The translations under genes were made by a program, and so were the position numbers. This document shows positions 35,783-47,066 of a DNA stretch of 64,000 nt, piece by piece. Below the pieces are notes generated by a model, which was not told where the DNA came from, did no database searches, and saw nothing but the letters and a program-made list of their open reading frames with translations. The first letter of the stretch is position 1; the number at the start of each line of letters is the position of its first letter. The stretch covers positions 1 through 64,000 of the forward strand of contig NZ_LMUY01000070.1 in NCBI RefSeq assembly GCF_009765685.1. Direction: 5' to 3'. The stretch is from Acidisphaera sp. L21 (lineage in GTDB: Bacteria; Pseudomonadota; Alphaproteobacteria; Acetobacterales; Acetobacteraceae).

Positions 35783-37437
35783 CCCGCGTGCCAGTTTTCG
35801 GCCCAGTAGGAGCTGACGTCCCCCTGCCCGGTCGGCGTGTAGCCCTGCAGCCAGGTGGGCGTAATGTGCGGCTCGGCCCGGAAGAACAGCGGCAGCACGG
35901 GGATCTGGTCGGCATAGAGTTTCTGCATGTCCGCCCAGATCGCCTTCTGCTTCGCCGGGTCCAACTCGCCATCCACGGCGGTGATGTCGGCGTCCATCTT
36001 GGCGTCGCTGAACCCGGGGTAATTGGCGCCGCCGAAATTATTCGCCTGGTTCGGGATCTGCGACGTGCCCAGGGTACGGAACGGCGATTCCGTGACCGCA
36101 CTGCTCCAGCCATACATTTCCATCGCGGTGTAGGTGCGATGCTTCAGCGTGTCACCGAACAGGGTGCGGGCGGGCTCGTTCTTCAGCGTCACCTCGATGC
36201 AGGCGTTCTTCCAGTTGGATTGCAGCACCTGCTCCTGCAGCTCACGCAGGCGATTGCCGGCGGTGGTGCCGAGTTCGAAGGCCAATCGGTCCCCCGCGGC
36301 GTTGCGGCAGACGCCATCGCTACCCGGCGTCCACCCCGCCTCTTTCAGCAGCGCCTTGGCGCCGGGCAGGTCGAACTTTACCACCGGGATCGAGGCATCA
36401 TACATCGGGCTCAGCGGGTTGACCCAGGTGGCCGCGACCGGCTGCTTGCCCTGGAACAGGCGGTCCACCATGGTCTGGCGGTCCATCGCCATCAGCAATG
36501 CCCGGCGCACGCGCACATCCGCCAGCAGCTTGTTCTCTTTCTTCAGGTCGATGTGCTCGTAGGTCAGGCTCGGCTTGAACTCGTAGTGGAACTGGTCGGG
36601 ATGCGCCTTCTGTAGCGACAGCGCCTGGTCGATGGTCAACCCCACGCCTTCGCCGGCCACCATGTCGACATCGCCGGATAGCAGGTTGGCCTGCAAAGCG
36701 GCAGTGTTCTCGATGTGGCGCAGCACGATCCGCTTGAAGCCGGGCTTGGTGCCGCTCCAATGCGGGTTCGGCTCCATCACGATCTGGTTGCCGCTCTCGT
36801 AGCTGGTGATGATAAACGGCCCGTCATACAGCCCGGGATTGATCGGCGCCCGGTTGTAATTGGTACCGTTGATGTAGGCCCCCGCGCTATTGTCCTTGGC
36901 GACGATTGCGCCCTCGATATGCTCCGGCAGGATCTGGTCCCACTGGTTGTAGTCGGAGCGCACCTTGTCCAGGTGCAGCACGGCGGTGTGGTCGTCCACC
37001 ACGTCCACCTTGGTGGCGCGGTTCCACGGGTTGCCGTTGGAAAAGCCGCTGGACGGGTCGCTGCCTAGCTTCCAGGTGAAGGCGATGTCCTTCGCGGTGA
37101 CCGGCTGGCCGTCGCCCCATTGCAGATCGGGCTTCAGCTTGATGGTGACCGCCATGCCCTTCTTGCCGCCGGGCAGATCCTCGATCTTGGCCAAGCCGTT
37201 ATCCAGCGTCGGCAGTTCCGTGCACAGCAGGCAGGTGTTGTGCCAGTCCTTGTCGAACGCGGTGATCTGGCGGATGACGAATCCCATCGCGTAGCCGCGC
37301 ACGACCTCCGGGTCGATGTCCGGCTGCAGCGAAGACGGGAATTGCGCGATACCGATCGTCAGCGTGTCGTGTTTCGGTTGGGCGGTAGCGGCGCCGGCGG
37401 TGGCCAGCAGCAGGGCGAGGGCCGCGCGGAATTTCAT
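35779..37437 (-). CDS. Periplasmic peptide-type binding protein (first of two)
   Basis: A 552-residue family-5 binding protein, first gene of the transporter operon, with a signal peptide ending near GAATAQPK. It opens with TLTIGIAQFPSSLQPDIDPEV and closes with IPVLPLFFRAEPHITPTWL. It resembles the following gene along its whole length, so the two arose by duplication. The shared CLLCTE motif places Cys69 and Cys72 close to the start of the mature protein. Having two binding proteins share one permease set would widen the substrate range. Confidence 0.93.
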   Translation of the reverse strand: MKFRAALALLLATAGAATAQPKHDTLTIGIAQFPSSLQPDIDPEVVRGYAMGFVIRQITAFDKDWHNTCLLCTELPTLDNGLAKIEDLPGGKKGMAVTIKLKPDLQWGDGQPVTAKDIAFTWKLGSDPSSGFSNGNPWNRATKVDVVDDHTAVLHLDKVRSDYNQWDQILPEHIEGAIVAKDNSAGAYINGTNYNRAPINPGLYDGPFIITSYESGNQIVMEPNPHWSGTKPGFKRIVLRHIENTAALQANLLSGDVDMVAGEGVGLTIDQALSLQKAHPDQFHYEFKPSLTYEHIDLKKENKLLADVRVRRALLMAMDRQTMVDRLFQGKQPVAATWVNPLSPMYDASIPVVKFDLPGAKALLKEAGWTPGSDGVCRNAAGDRLAFELGTTAGNRLRELQEQVLQSNWKNACIEVTLKNEPARTLFGDTLKHRTYTAMEMYGWSSAVTESPFRTLGTSQIPNQANNFGGANYPGFSDAKMDADITAVDGELDPAKQKAIWADMQKLYADQIPVLPLFFRAEPHITPTWLQGYTPTGQGDVSSYWAENWHAG

Positions 37438-37507
37438 TGGATCACCAAGGTCATTGCTTTGACCCCGATAAAGCCGAGGCCGACCCGCGCCGTCAACGCC
37501 GGGCCGC

Positions 37508-39492
37508 TTACTCGGCGACGAACGTCACCAACGGCACCCCTTCCTCCACCATGTCGCCGACCGCGGCGCGCACGCTGTCCACCGTGCCGTCGGCGGGGGC
37601 AGACAGGGTGATCTCGGTCTTCATCGCCTCCAGCACCATCAGGGGCGCGCCCTTGGCGACGGTGTCGCCGGGTGCGACGAGAACGCGGGTGACGCGGGCG
37701 GGAATGGGGGCGGCCACACGATCGCTGCCGGCGGCCTCACCGCCCGGCGGCGCCAACGGGTCGATCTGGCGCACCGTATAGCCCTGCCCGGCCAGCAACA
37801 CCGTCAGCGCATCGCCATTGCGCACCACGGTGGCAGGGCGGCCGACGCCATCCACGCGCAGCAGGCCGGCGTCGAGCGAGGCGGAAACCGGCCCATCCGG
37901 CATGTCCAGCCGCGTGCCGGCGGCGGATAGATGGGCGCGGATTGTCACAGTGGCAGCGTCGGTGGCGAAATGCAGATCCTGGTAGCCGTCCCCGTTCATC
38001 CGCCAGGCGTCCAGGTCTGCCCACGGGGAATGCGGGTCGCCGGTGCGCGCTGCGTCCGCGCGCGCGGCTGCCTGCACCTGCGCCAACGCGGTGAGGCAGG
38101 CGGCGGCCCATACCGCCGGCTCGGGCGTAGCGGCGGCGGGGGATAGGACGTCTGGATGGCGGCCGATGAACCCGGTGTCGAAATGACCGCTGGCGAATTC
38201 CGGATGCGCGACGACGGCACGCAGCAACGCCAGGTTGGTCTGCACGCCGACCACCTCGTACTCCGCCAGGGCAGTGGACATGCGGCGTAGCGCGTCCTTC
38301 CTGTCGGCGCCGTGGACGATCAGTTTGGCGATCATCGGGTCGTAATTGGGCGTGATGCTGTCACCCTGGCGCACGCCGGTATCCACGCGAACGCCGGGCC
38401 GCTCGGTGGGCTGGCGCAAATGCAGCAGGCGGCCGACGGACGGAAGGAAGTCGCGCGCCGGATCCTCGGCGTAAACTCGGGCCTCGATCGCATGACCTGT
38501 GATGGACAGGTCAGACTCGGCTGAGGGCAGTGGCTCGCCGGCAGCAACGCGAAGCTGCCACTCGACCAGGTCCAGCCCGGTGATCGCCTCCGTCACCGGG
38601 TGCTCCACCTGCAGGCGGGTGTTCATCTCCATGAAATAGAACGCGTCGCCCTCAGCGATGAACTCCACCGTCCCTGCCCCGGCGTAGTTCACGGCGCGAG
38701 CGGCGGCGACCGCCGCCTTCCCCATGGCGCGACGGCGGGCTGGGTCCATGCCTGGGGCGGGTGCTTCTTCCAACACCTTCTGGTGGCGGCGCTGGACGGA
38801 GCAGTCGCGTTCGAACAACGACACGACGTTGCCATGCGTGTCTGCGAAGACCTGAATTTCGATGTGGCGCGGGGACGTGAGGTAGCGTTCCACCAGCACC
38901 CGATCGTCGCCGAACGACGCCGCGGCCTCGCGCTGCGCACCCTCCAACGCAGCGGTAAAGGCCGTGGCTTCGGCAACGACCCGCATGCCCTTGCCGCCAC
39001 CGCCGGCACTGGCCTTGATGAGCACTGGATAGCCAATACGGGCAGCCTCCGACGCCAACAGCGCCGGGTCTTGCGCCTCGCCGTGATAGCCGGGGACGAG
39101 GGGCACGCCGGCCTGCGCCATCAACGCCTTCGCCGCGGCTTTTGAGCCCATGGCGCGGATTGCGTCGGCGGGCGGCCCGATGAACACGATGCCGGCCGCG
39201 GCGCAGGCATCGGCGAAGTCGGCGTTTTCGGACAGGAAGCCGTAGCTTGGGTGAACCGCCTGCGCGCCGGAGCGACGTGCCACGTCCAAAATCACGTTAC
39301 CGCGCAGGTAGCTGTCGCGGGCCGGTGCGGGACCGATCGGCCATGCCTCGTCAGCGAGATGAACGTGCCGAGCCGTGGCATCCGCGTCGGAGTAGACGGC
39401 GACGGTGGCGATGCCCATGCGGCGGGCGGTGGCGATCACCCGGCAGGCGATTTCGCCGCGGTTGGCGATGAGGATCTTGCGGAACATGCCCA

Positions 39493-39493
<1 letters not shown>
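37508..39493 (-). CDS. mccA: Methylcrotonyl-CoA carboxylase biotin-containing subunit
   Basis: The alpha subunit, of 661 residues, of a biotin-dependent acyl-CoA carboxylase. Biotin carboxylase domain: FRKILIANRGEIACRVI, the ATP-grasp loop KASAGGGGKGMRVV, EMNTRLQVEHPVTE. The C-terminal biotinyl domain contains VLEAMKTEITL with the biotinylated Lys. Assignment to methylcrotonyl-CoA rather than propionyl- or acetyl-CoA rests on the adjacent mccB and ivd genes. The ATG at 39493 overlaps the mccB stop (TGATG); another ATG lies at 39487. BirA, the likely biotinylating enzyme, is at 59634. Confidence 0.93.
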
Positions 39494-41099
<1,606 letters not shown>

Positions 41100-41100
<1 letters not shown>

Positions 41101-42269
41101 CAGACCGTTTCCGCGAACAGCTCTCGTCCAATCAGCATACGGCGAATTTCGCTGGTGCCGGCGCCGATTTCGTACAGTTTGGCGTCGCGCAGCAGGCGTC
41201 CGGTGGGATAATCGTTGATGTAGCCGTTACCCCCCAGCGTCTGGATCGCCTCCAGCGCCATCCAGGTCGCCTTCTCCGCCGCATAGAGAATGGCGCCGGC
41301 CGCATCCTTGCGGGTGGTCTGCCCGCGGTCGCAAGCCTTCGCCACCGCATACACGTAGGCACGGCTGGCGTTCATTGTCGTGTACATGTCGGCCAGCTTA
41401 CCCTGCATGAGCTGGAACTCGCCGATCGCCTGACCGAACTGCTTGCGCTCGTGCACGTAGGGCAGCACTACGTCCATGCAGGCCTGCATGATGCCGATCG
41501 GGCCAGCCGCCAGCACCGCACGTTCGTAATCCAGCCCGCTCATCAAGACGTTCACACCGCGGCCGAGCGTACCGAGCACGTTCTCCTCCGGCACCTCACA
41601 TTCCTCGAACACCAACTCGCAGGTGTTGGAGCCGCGCATCCCCAGCTTGTTCAGCTTCTGCGCGGTGGTGAAGCCGGCGAAGCCCTTTTCAATCAGGAAC
41701 GCGGTGATGCCACGGGCGCCGGCCGCCGGGTCGGTTTTCGCATACACCACCAGCGTGTCGGCGTTCGGGCCATTGGTGATCCACATCTTGGTGCCGTTCA
41801 GCACCCAGCGCTCGCCCCGCTTCTCCGCACGCAGCTTCATGCTCACCACGTCCGACCCGGCACCGGGCTCGCTCATCGCCAGGGCGCCGACATGCTCGCC
41901 GGAAATCAGCTTCGGCAGATAGCGCGCCTTCTGCTCCGCATTGCCGTTACGGGCGATCTGGTTGACGCAGAGGTTGCTATGGGCGCCGTAGGACAACCCG
42001 ACGGAGGCCGAGGCCCGGCTGATCTCCTCCATGGCGACACAATGTTCCAGATAGCCCATGGCCGCGCCGCCATATTCCTCCGGCGCCGTGATGCCCAGCA
42101 CGCCGAGGTCGCCAAACTTGCGCCAGAGGTCGGCGGGAAACTCGTTTTCCGTGTCGATGGCGGCAGCGCGGGGCGCGATCTCGTCGGCCGAGAAACTCGC
42201 AACCTGGTCGCGCAAGGCGTCGACGGTCTCGCCGAGGTCAAAATCCAGGCCGCGGAAGCTGTTCAGCAT
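41100..42269 (-). CDS. ivd: Isovaleryl-CoA dehydrogenase
   Basis: An FAD-dependent acyl-CoA dehydrogenase of 389 residues. It shows [44 protein letters not shown], and the C-terminal [21 protein letters not shown]. It converts isovaleryl-CoA to 3-methylcrotonyl-CoA, the substrate of the carboxylase encoded next. The ribosome binding site GGAGGGAG lies upstream of the ATG at 42269. It heads the ivd-mccB-mccA operon. Confidence 0.93.
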
Positions 42270-42308
42270 ATTTTTGTCTCCCTCCCTGTAGCCGTAGCGT
42301 AATTCTGA

Positions 42309-43043
42309 CTAGCCGTCCAACAAGGTCAGTGCTTCTGTCGGATCGACCCGCCCGTCATAGAGCGCCCGCCCGACGATGACGCCCTCGATATTGGCATGGT
42401 TCAGGGCCGACAAAGCGCGCAGATCGTCCAGGCTGCCCACGCCGCCGCTGGCGATGACGGGGATGGCGCTAGCGGTCGCGAGGTCTGCAGTCTGTTGCAG
42501 GTTCAGTCCGCCCAGCATGCCGTCGCGGCCAATGTCGGTGTAGATGATCGCCGCCACCCCGGCATCGGCAAAGCGTGCGGCGAGGTCGGCGGCGGACAGG
42601 GTAGAGGTTTCGGCCCAGCCATCCGTGGCCACGAACCCGTCCCGCGCGTCGATACCCACGGCAACGCGACTGGGATAGGCTCGACATGCCTCCCGCACCA
42701 GCGCCGGGTCACGCACGGCGGCGCTCCCCAGGATCACTCGGCGCACCCCGGCGCTCAGCCACCGCTCCACGCCCGCCATGTCACGGATGCCGCCGCCCAA
42801 TTGCACCGGCACGGTGGCCGCCTCCAGGATGGCCGAAACGGCGGTGGCATTCACCGCGGCGCCCGCAAAGGCGCCATTCAGGTCGACCACGTGCAGCCAG
42901 CGGCATCCGGCGTCCTGCCAGGCACACGCCTGGGCCGCCGGGTCGTCGGAATAAACCGTCGCCTGGTCCATGTCGCCACGGCGCAAGCGAACGCAGGCGC
43001 CATCCTTCAGGTCGATCGCCGGGTAGAGGGTAAGTGACGTCAC
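42309..43043 (-). CDS. hisA: ProFAR isomerase HisA
   Basis: A TIM-barrel enzyme of 244 residues in histidine synthesis. It has [32 protein letters not shown] with catalytic Asp residues, [34 protein letters not shown] and [14 protein letters not shown]. The GTG at 43043 overlaps the stop of the preceding gene as GTGA; a longer reading upstream is a shadow of that gene. HisF and HisE lie separately at 58334-59586. Confidence 0.95.
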   Translation of the reverse strand: MTSLTLYPAIDLKDGACVRLRRGDMDQATVYSDDPAAQACAWQDAGCRWLHVVDLNGAFAGAAVNATAVSAILEAATVPVQLGGGIRDMAGVERWLSAGVRRVILGSAAVRDPALVREACRAYPSRVAVGIDARDGFVATDGWAETSTLSAADLAARFADAGVAAIIYTDIGRDGMLGGLNLQQTADLATASAIPVIASGGVGSLDDLRALSALNHANIEGVIVGRALYDGRVDPTEALTLLDG

Positions 43044-44224
43044 GCCTTGTGCATCTCGGCCAGCATCTCCTCCACCATGTGGAAGGCGGTGTTGGCGGCG
43101 GGAACGCCGGCATAGATGGCGGATTGGATCAGCACCTCGCGCACCTCCTCCTCCGTCAGGCCCTTCTGTTCCAGGGCGGAGCGGGTGTGCAGGCGGAATT
43201 CCTCCCACCGGCCGAGCGCGATGGTGATGGACAGCACGATGATGCGCCGGGTCCGATGGTCCAGCCCGGGGCGGCCCCATACCTCGCTCCAGGCGAAGCG
43301 GGTGATGAATTGCTGGAATTCCCATGCAAAGCCACCCTGCTTGGCGAGCGCCTTGTCCACCCAGGCGTCGCCCAACACGGCGCGGCGGTTGCCGATCCCG
43401 CGCTCGAAGATCGCCAGGCGCCCCGCCTCCAGCGCGTCGTCCGACCCGGCGGCGAAGAAATCGGCCAGCGCTGCGGCCAGGGCATCCGGGCGCTCCAGGG
43501 GGGAGATGTGGCCAGTTGGGAGGCTGACCAACTGCGCGCCAGGAATAGCAGCGGCGATCGGCTCACCGCCGGTTGCGGGCGGCGTTGCCTGGTCCAGCGA
43601 GCCAACGACGACCAGCGTTGGCAGGGTGATAGCGGGAAGCCCGTCCTTCACGGCCAAGCCAGCGATCGCCATGCAGCAGCCAATATAGCCCTGTGGCTCC
43701 TGCGCTTCGGACGTCGCGCGGGCAGTGGATAGGTAGGCCGGCTTGGCCGCCAACACGGACGCAGGAAACCAGCGGGTCATGATGGCGTCGGTCATCGACG
43801 CCATGCCATTGGCGCGGACAGACGCCGCGCGGTCCAGCCAGAATTGCGGGACCACCTCAGCGGTGCTGTTGCAGATGGCAATACCGGTCAGACGCTCCGG
43901 CGTGGCGATGGCCATCTGCATGACGGTCATCCCGCCCATGGACAGCCCGGCCACCACGGCCTTCGCTGCCCCGGCGGCATCCAGTACTGCGACCGCATCG
44001 GCCGCCAACTCGGCAATGGTGTAGTCACCCGGCGGCACGTCGGATGCACCATGGCCCCGCGCATCCATCCGCAGCAGGCGAAACCGCCCAGACAGGGCGC
44101 GCACTACGCCATCCCAGACCGCGTGGTCGGTGCCGACCCCATGCAGCAGCAGCAGCGCCGGGCGATCGGGGTGGCCATCGGCCCGCCAATACAGCCGCAC
44201 GCCGTCCCGGGTGACGAAGGGCAT
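43040..44224 (-). CDS. pcaL: 3-oxoadipate enol-lactonase / 4-carboxymuconolactone decarboxylase fusion (PcaL type)
   Basis: A 394-residue two-domain protein. Residues about 1-260 form an alpha/beta hydrolase with [15 protein letters not shown], the nucleophile Ser in [11 protein letters not shown], and the catalytic His in [10 protein letters not shown]. Residues about 275-394 form a carboxymuconolactone decarboxylase domain with [23 protein letters not shown] and [23 protein letters not shown]. Such a fusion catalyses two consecutive steps of the protocatechuate branch. No other pca gene is seen in the window. It sits inside the histidine gene run, overlapping hisA, so its role may not be catabolism of protocatechuate. 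Confidence 0.85.
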   Translation of the reverse strand: MPFVTRDGVRLYWRADGHPDRPALLLLHGVGTDHAVWDGVVRALSGRFRLLRMDARGHGASDVPPGDYTIAELAADAVAVLDAAGAAKAVVAGLSMGGMTVMQMAIATPERLTGIAICNSTAEVVPQFWLDRAASVRANGMASMTDAIMTRWFPASVLAAKPAYLSTARATSEAQEPQGYIGCCMAIAGLAVKDGLPAITLPTLVVVGSLDQATPPATGGEPIAAAIPGAQLVSLPTGHISPLERPDALAAALADFFAAGSDDALEAGRLAIFERGIGNRRAVLGDAWVDKALAKQGGFAWEFQQFITRFAWSEVWGRPGLDHRTRRIIVLSITIALGRWEEFRLHTRSALEQKGLTEEEVREVLIQSAIYAGVPAANTAFHMVEEMLAEMHKA

Positions 44225-44253
44225 CAGGTCGCTCCCACCAATTGGTTGCCGCG

Positions 44254-44805
44254 TTACCGGCCGTCGCGCAGCCGCTTGCAGTAATATAAGCCGCGGATGA
44301 TCTTACCGCCCACCCGGGCATAGGCCGGATGCTCGCCCCATCGCTGATAGCCGGAACCTTCGTACAGCTTTATCGCGGCGTCCTGCGTTTCGCGGACGTC
44401 GAGGTTCAGCATCTGGTAGCCGAGCGCCCTGGCCGCGTCTTCCACCCGGCGGGTAATCATCCGCGCCAGCCCGTGGCCGCGGGCGTAGGGCGCCACGAAG
44501 CTGTGCATCAACTGGGCGGCGAAGGCCTGTGCCTCGTTGTTGCGGGGCGGGCGCACCAATTGCGCGCTGCCGACGATGATGCCGTCCAGCCGGCCGACGA
44601 AAAGCTGCCGCTCCGGCACCAACAGCAGGCCGCGGAAGTAGCTCTCCAGCGCCGTCCGGCCCGGCGGTTCCACCCAGCCGAACCCACCGCCCTCGATGAT
44701 GGCAGCGTCGGCGGCCTCACATAGAGCGTGCAGATCGTCATCGCGCAAGGATTCAGCCAGTTCCACCGCCAGGGTCGGGGCGAGGCCCGCTTGCAGTTCG
44801 CTCAT
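44254..44805 (-). CDS. GNAT-family N-acetyltransferase
   Basis: A 183-residue GNAT protein. The acetyl-CoA binding segment is VAPYARGHGLARMITRRVED; LNLDVRETQDAAIKLYEGSGYQRWG is the typical motif-B region. The N-terminal part contains PPGRTALESYFRGLLLVPERQLFVGRLDG in pieces, fitting the family. It overlaps hisH by four bases (ATGA), so it is translated with the histidine genes. Substrate unknown. Confidence 0.88.
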   Translation of the reverse strand: MSELQAGLAPTLAVELAESLRDDDLHALCEAADAAIIEGGGFGWVEPPGRTALESYFRGLLLVPERQLFVGRLDGIIVGSAQLVRPPRNNEAQAFAAQLMHSFVAPYARGHGLARMITRRVEDAARALGYQMLNLDVRETQDAAIKLYEGSGYQRWGEHPAYARVGGKIIRGLYYCKRLRDGR

Positions 44806-45437
44806 GGGTTCCAGCGCAGGAAATTGCCGAGGATGCGCAGGCCGACAGTCTGGCTCTTCTCGACGTGAAACTGGGTGCCGGCTCGATTGCCGGTCGCGAC
44901 CATCGCCGGCACCGGGCCGCCATAGTCCGTCGTCGCCAAAACGTCCCGGGCGCGCGCGCCGGTCAGCGCGTAGCTGTGCACGAAGTAGACGTCGTCGCCG
45001 GGCGTCAACCCCTCCAGCAAGGGGTGGCTGCCGGGCACGAAGTCCAACGCGTTCCAGCCCATTTGGGGCAAACGCAGATTGGCGGCCGGCATTTCCGCCA
45101 CGTCGCCAGCAATCCAGCCGAAGCCGGCGGTAATTTTGTGCTCCAGCCCGCGTTCGGCCATCAATTGCATGCCGACGCAGATGCCCAGGAACGGCCGGCC
45201 CGCGGCGACGGAGGCGTCGATCGCGTCGCGCATACCGGGTACCGCGGCCAGGCCGGCGGCGCAATCGGCGAACGCGCCCTGCCCTGGCAGCACGACGCGA
45301 TCCGCCGCCGCGACAATGGCCGGGTCATTCGTCACAGTCACCTCGGCGTCCATCCCGGCATCATCCGCCGCTCGCGATAAAGCACGTGCGGCGGAGGTCA
45401 GGTTGCCGCTGCCGTAATCCACCACTGCGACACGCAT
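44802..45437 (-). CDS. hisH: Imidazole glycerol phosphate synthase glutaminase subunit
   Basis: A class I amidotransferase of 211 residues. It has RVAVVDYGSGNLTSAARAL, VVLPGQGAF, the nucleophile Cys in RPFLGICVGMQLM, and the catalytic His and Glu in GTQFHVEKSQ near the C-terminus. It supplies ammonia to HisF, whose gene is 14 kb away. The ATG at 45437 overlaps the upstream stop (TGATG). Confidence 0.95.
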   Translation of the reverse strand: MRVAVVDYGSGNLTSAARALSRAADDAGMDAEVTVTNDPAIVAAADRVVLPGQGAFADCAAGLAAVPGMRDAIDASVAAGRPFLGICVGMQLMAERGLEHKITAGFGWIAGDVAEMPAANLRLPQMGWNALDFVPGSHPLLEGLTPGDDVYFVHSYALTGARARDVLATTDYGGPVPAMVATGNRAGTQFHVEKSQTVGLRILGNFLRWNP

Positions 45438-45796
45438 CACACCGCAAGCCCCATCAGGTCGGTGCGGTAGGACAACAGGCAGTAGAGCGCCTCGTCATTG
45501 TTCCGGGCGGCAACGACGTGGCTGAGTTGGTAGCGCATCAGCCCCAGATGGGCCCGGCGCAGGTCGTGTCCAAGCAGGCCAAGCAACACCATGGTCCCGA
45601 TGAACAGAACCGGCCGAAGCTCGGGCGGTACCACGGTGCAGACCAGCACCAGCACGGCCAATGCGATCAGGGCCGCGATCCAGGCGCCGCGCAGCAGCAG
45701 CCAGATCGGGCCGAAGAACAACGCGCCCCAGGCAAACGCCTCCGGCACCAGGATCGGCATCTTTCGCTGGTGCAGATGGACCGTAAAGGTCTTCAC
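45437..45796 (-). CDS. DUF2628-type membrane protein in the his operon
   Basis: A 119-residue integral membrane protein with three hydrophobic segments (about 18-36, 38-58 and 62-78) and a soluble tail. The opening FTVHLHQRKMPILVPEAFAWGALFFGPIWLLLRGAW resembles DUF2628 proteins, which often sit between hisB and hisH in alphaproteobacteria. It overlaps hisB by four bases and hisH by one. No function is established. Confidence 0.8.
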   Translation of the reverse strand: MKTFTVHLHQRKMPILVPEAFAWGALFFGPIWLLLRGAWIAALIALAVLVLVCTVVPPELRPVLFIGTMVLLGLLGHDLRRAHLGLMRYQLSHVVAARNNDEALYCLLSYRTDLMGLAV

Positions 45797-46383
45797 AACG
45801 CCCCCTTGGTGGAGGGAATCGCATCGGTGGCGCGCGCATCCATCTCTGATGCCATGCGCAGTGCCCGGGCTAGCGCCTTGAAGCAGCCCTCGGCAATGTG
45901 GTGCGCGTTGCGGCCGGCCTTTGCGGTGACGTGCAGCGTTATCAGCGCGTTATGCGCGAAAGCGCGGAAAAATTCCTCGAACAGCTCGGTGTCCATGGTG
46001 CCGATCGTCGGCACGTTGAACGCCACGGACCAGACCAGCAGCGGGCGGCCAGAAATGTCGATTGCAGCCTCGATCAGCGCCTCGTCCATCGGCACCACGG
46101 CGTGGCCGTAGCGGCGGATGCCGCGCTTGTCGCCAATCGCGCGGGCGAAGGCCTGGCCCAGCACGATGCCGATATCCTCCACCGTGTGGTGGTCGTCGAT
46201 ATGCAGGTCGCCGCTCGCCTGCACCTGCAGGTCGAACAGGGCGTGGCGGGCCAGCGCGGTCAACATATGGTCCAGGAACCCGACGCCAGTGGCGACCTCG
46301 GACCGGCCGCTGCCGTCCAGGTCCAACGCAAGCTGGATATCGGTTTCGGAGGTAGTGCGGGAGAGTTCGACGGACCGGGACAT
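45793..46383 (-). CDS. hisB: Imidazoleglycerol-phosphate dehydratase
   Basis: A 196-residue single-domain enzyme. It shows SRSVELSRTTSETDIQLALDLDG, GFLDHMLTALARHALFDL and DDHHTVEDIGIVLGQA with metal-binding His residues. The second set is HHIAEGCFKALARALR. It begins the hisB-DUF2628-hisH-GNAT-pcaL-hisA transcript, with a divergent promoter region upstream. Confidence 0.96.
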   Translation of the reverse strand: MSRSVELSRTTSETDIQLALDLDGSGRSEVATGVGFLDHMLTALARHALFDLQVQASGDLHIDDHHTVEDIGIVLGQAFARAIGDKRGIRRYGHAVVPMDEALIEAAIDISGRPLLVWSVAFNVPTIGTMDTELFEEFFRAFAHNALITLHVTAKAGRNAHHIAEGCFKALARALRMASEMDARATDAIPSTKGAL

Positions 46384-46496
46384 GCGGGGGTGGATAGCGC
46401 AATCCGATCCGCTTGTCCTGCCCCGGCGAACGAAGCGGTAAAACCAAAGCGCGGTCGCTGCGTCTGTCCCATAGAATATAAAGTGGAGCCATCGAC

Positions 46497-47021
46497 ATGG
46501 CGGACGACATCACGACGACCCTGGCCCATAAGCACGGCATCAGCGTGGATGCGGTGGTGGCGCTGAAGGACGCGCTGCAGCGCGGCGGCGGGCGACAGGC
46601 CCAGTTCAGCCACCGCGACCTTGGCGGCATGGGGCAATGGTCGGCCGGCGGCATGACGCAGGTCGGCGACATGTTCAACAATGCGTTGCGCGACAAGGTG
46701 AATGCGCTGTGCACCGAACTGGCACGCGGCGTCGCCAACGAACCCACCCCCGCGCCAAAGCAACAGACACCCGATTCGAATCATTGGTGGCCCGGCGACT
46801 TGGGCCGCGCCTCCGCAACCGGGGCGCAAAACGGCATGCGCTATGCCTGTTTCCCCGACACGCATCGCGTTGCGATCAAGCAGGAAGGGCGCGTCACCGT
46901 CTATGACAGCGGCGATCACCGCATCAGCGGTGTGTCGCAGCAGCAAAGTGGCACGCAGGATCTGTCGTTCAGTAGCCAAAATGGGACCGTCCGCGCCGCG
47001 GATATGCCAGTGGTAGGCTAA
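46497..47021 (+). CDS. Conserved protein of unknown function
   Basis: A soluble protein of 174 residues. The N-terminal half is polar and helical (ITTTLAHKHGISVDAVVALKDAL; GQFSHRDLGGMGQWSAGGM-like region). A Pro-rich linker near residue 80-95 (PTPAPKQQTP) leads to a small C-terminal domain with WWPGDLGRASATGAQNGMRY and VTVYDSGDHRISGVSQQ. GGAG lies eight bases upstream of the ATG. It starts divergently from hisB. I do not recognise a family with confidence. A hairpin follows the stop at 47030. Confidence 0.75.
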   Translation: MADDITTTLAHKHGISVDAVVALKDALQRGGGRQAQFSHRDLGGMGQWSAGGMTQVGDMFNNALRDKVNALCTELARGVANEPTPAPKQQTPDSNHWWPGDLGRASATGAQNGMRYACFPDTHRVAIKQEGRVTVYDSGDHRISGVSQQQSGTQDLSFSSQNGTVRAADMPVVG

Positions 47022-47029
47022 AACCCCTT

Positions 47030-47056
47030 CCCTTTCCCGGCCGGGGCTGGAAAGGG
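47030..47056. repeat. Short inverted repeat upstream of the frameshifted permease gene
   Basis: Arms CCCTTTCC (47030-47037) and GGAAAGGG (47049-47056) pair perfectly around CGGCCGGGGCT. There is no U-tract. The right arm supplies the AAAGGG that would be the ribosome binding site of the gene at 47067, echoing the layout at 1838-1891. Confidence 0.45.
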
Positions 47057-47066
47057 TGATCTGACG

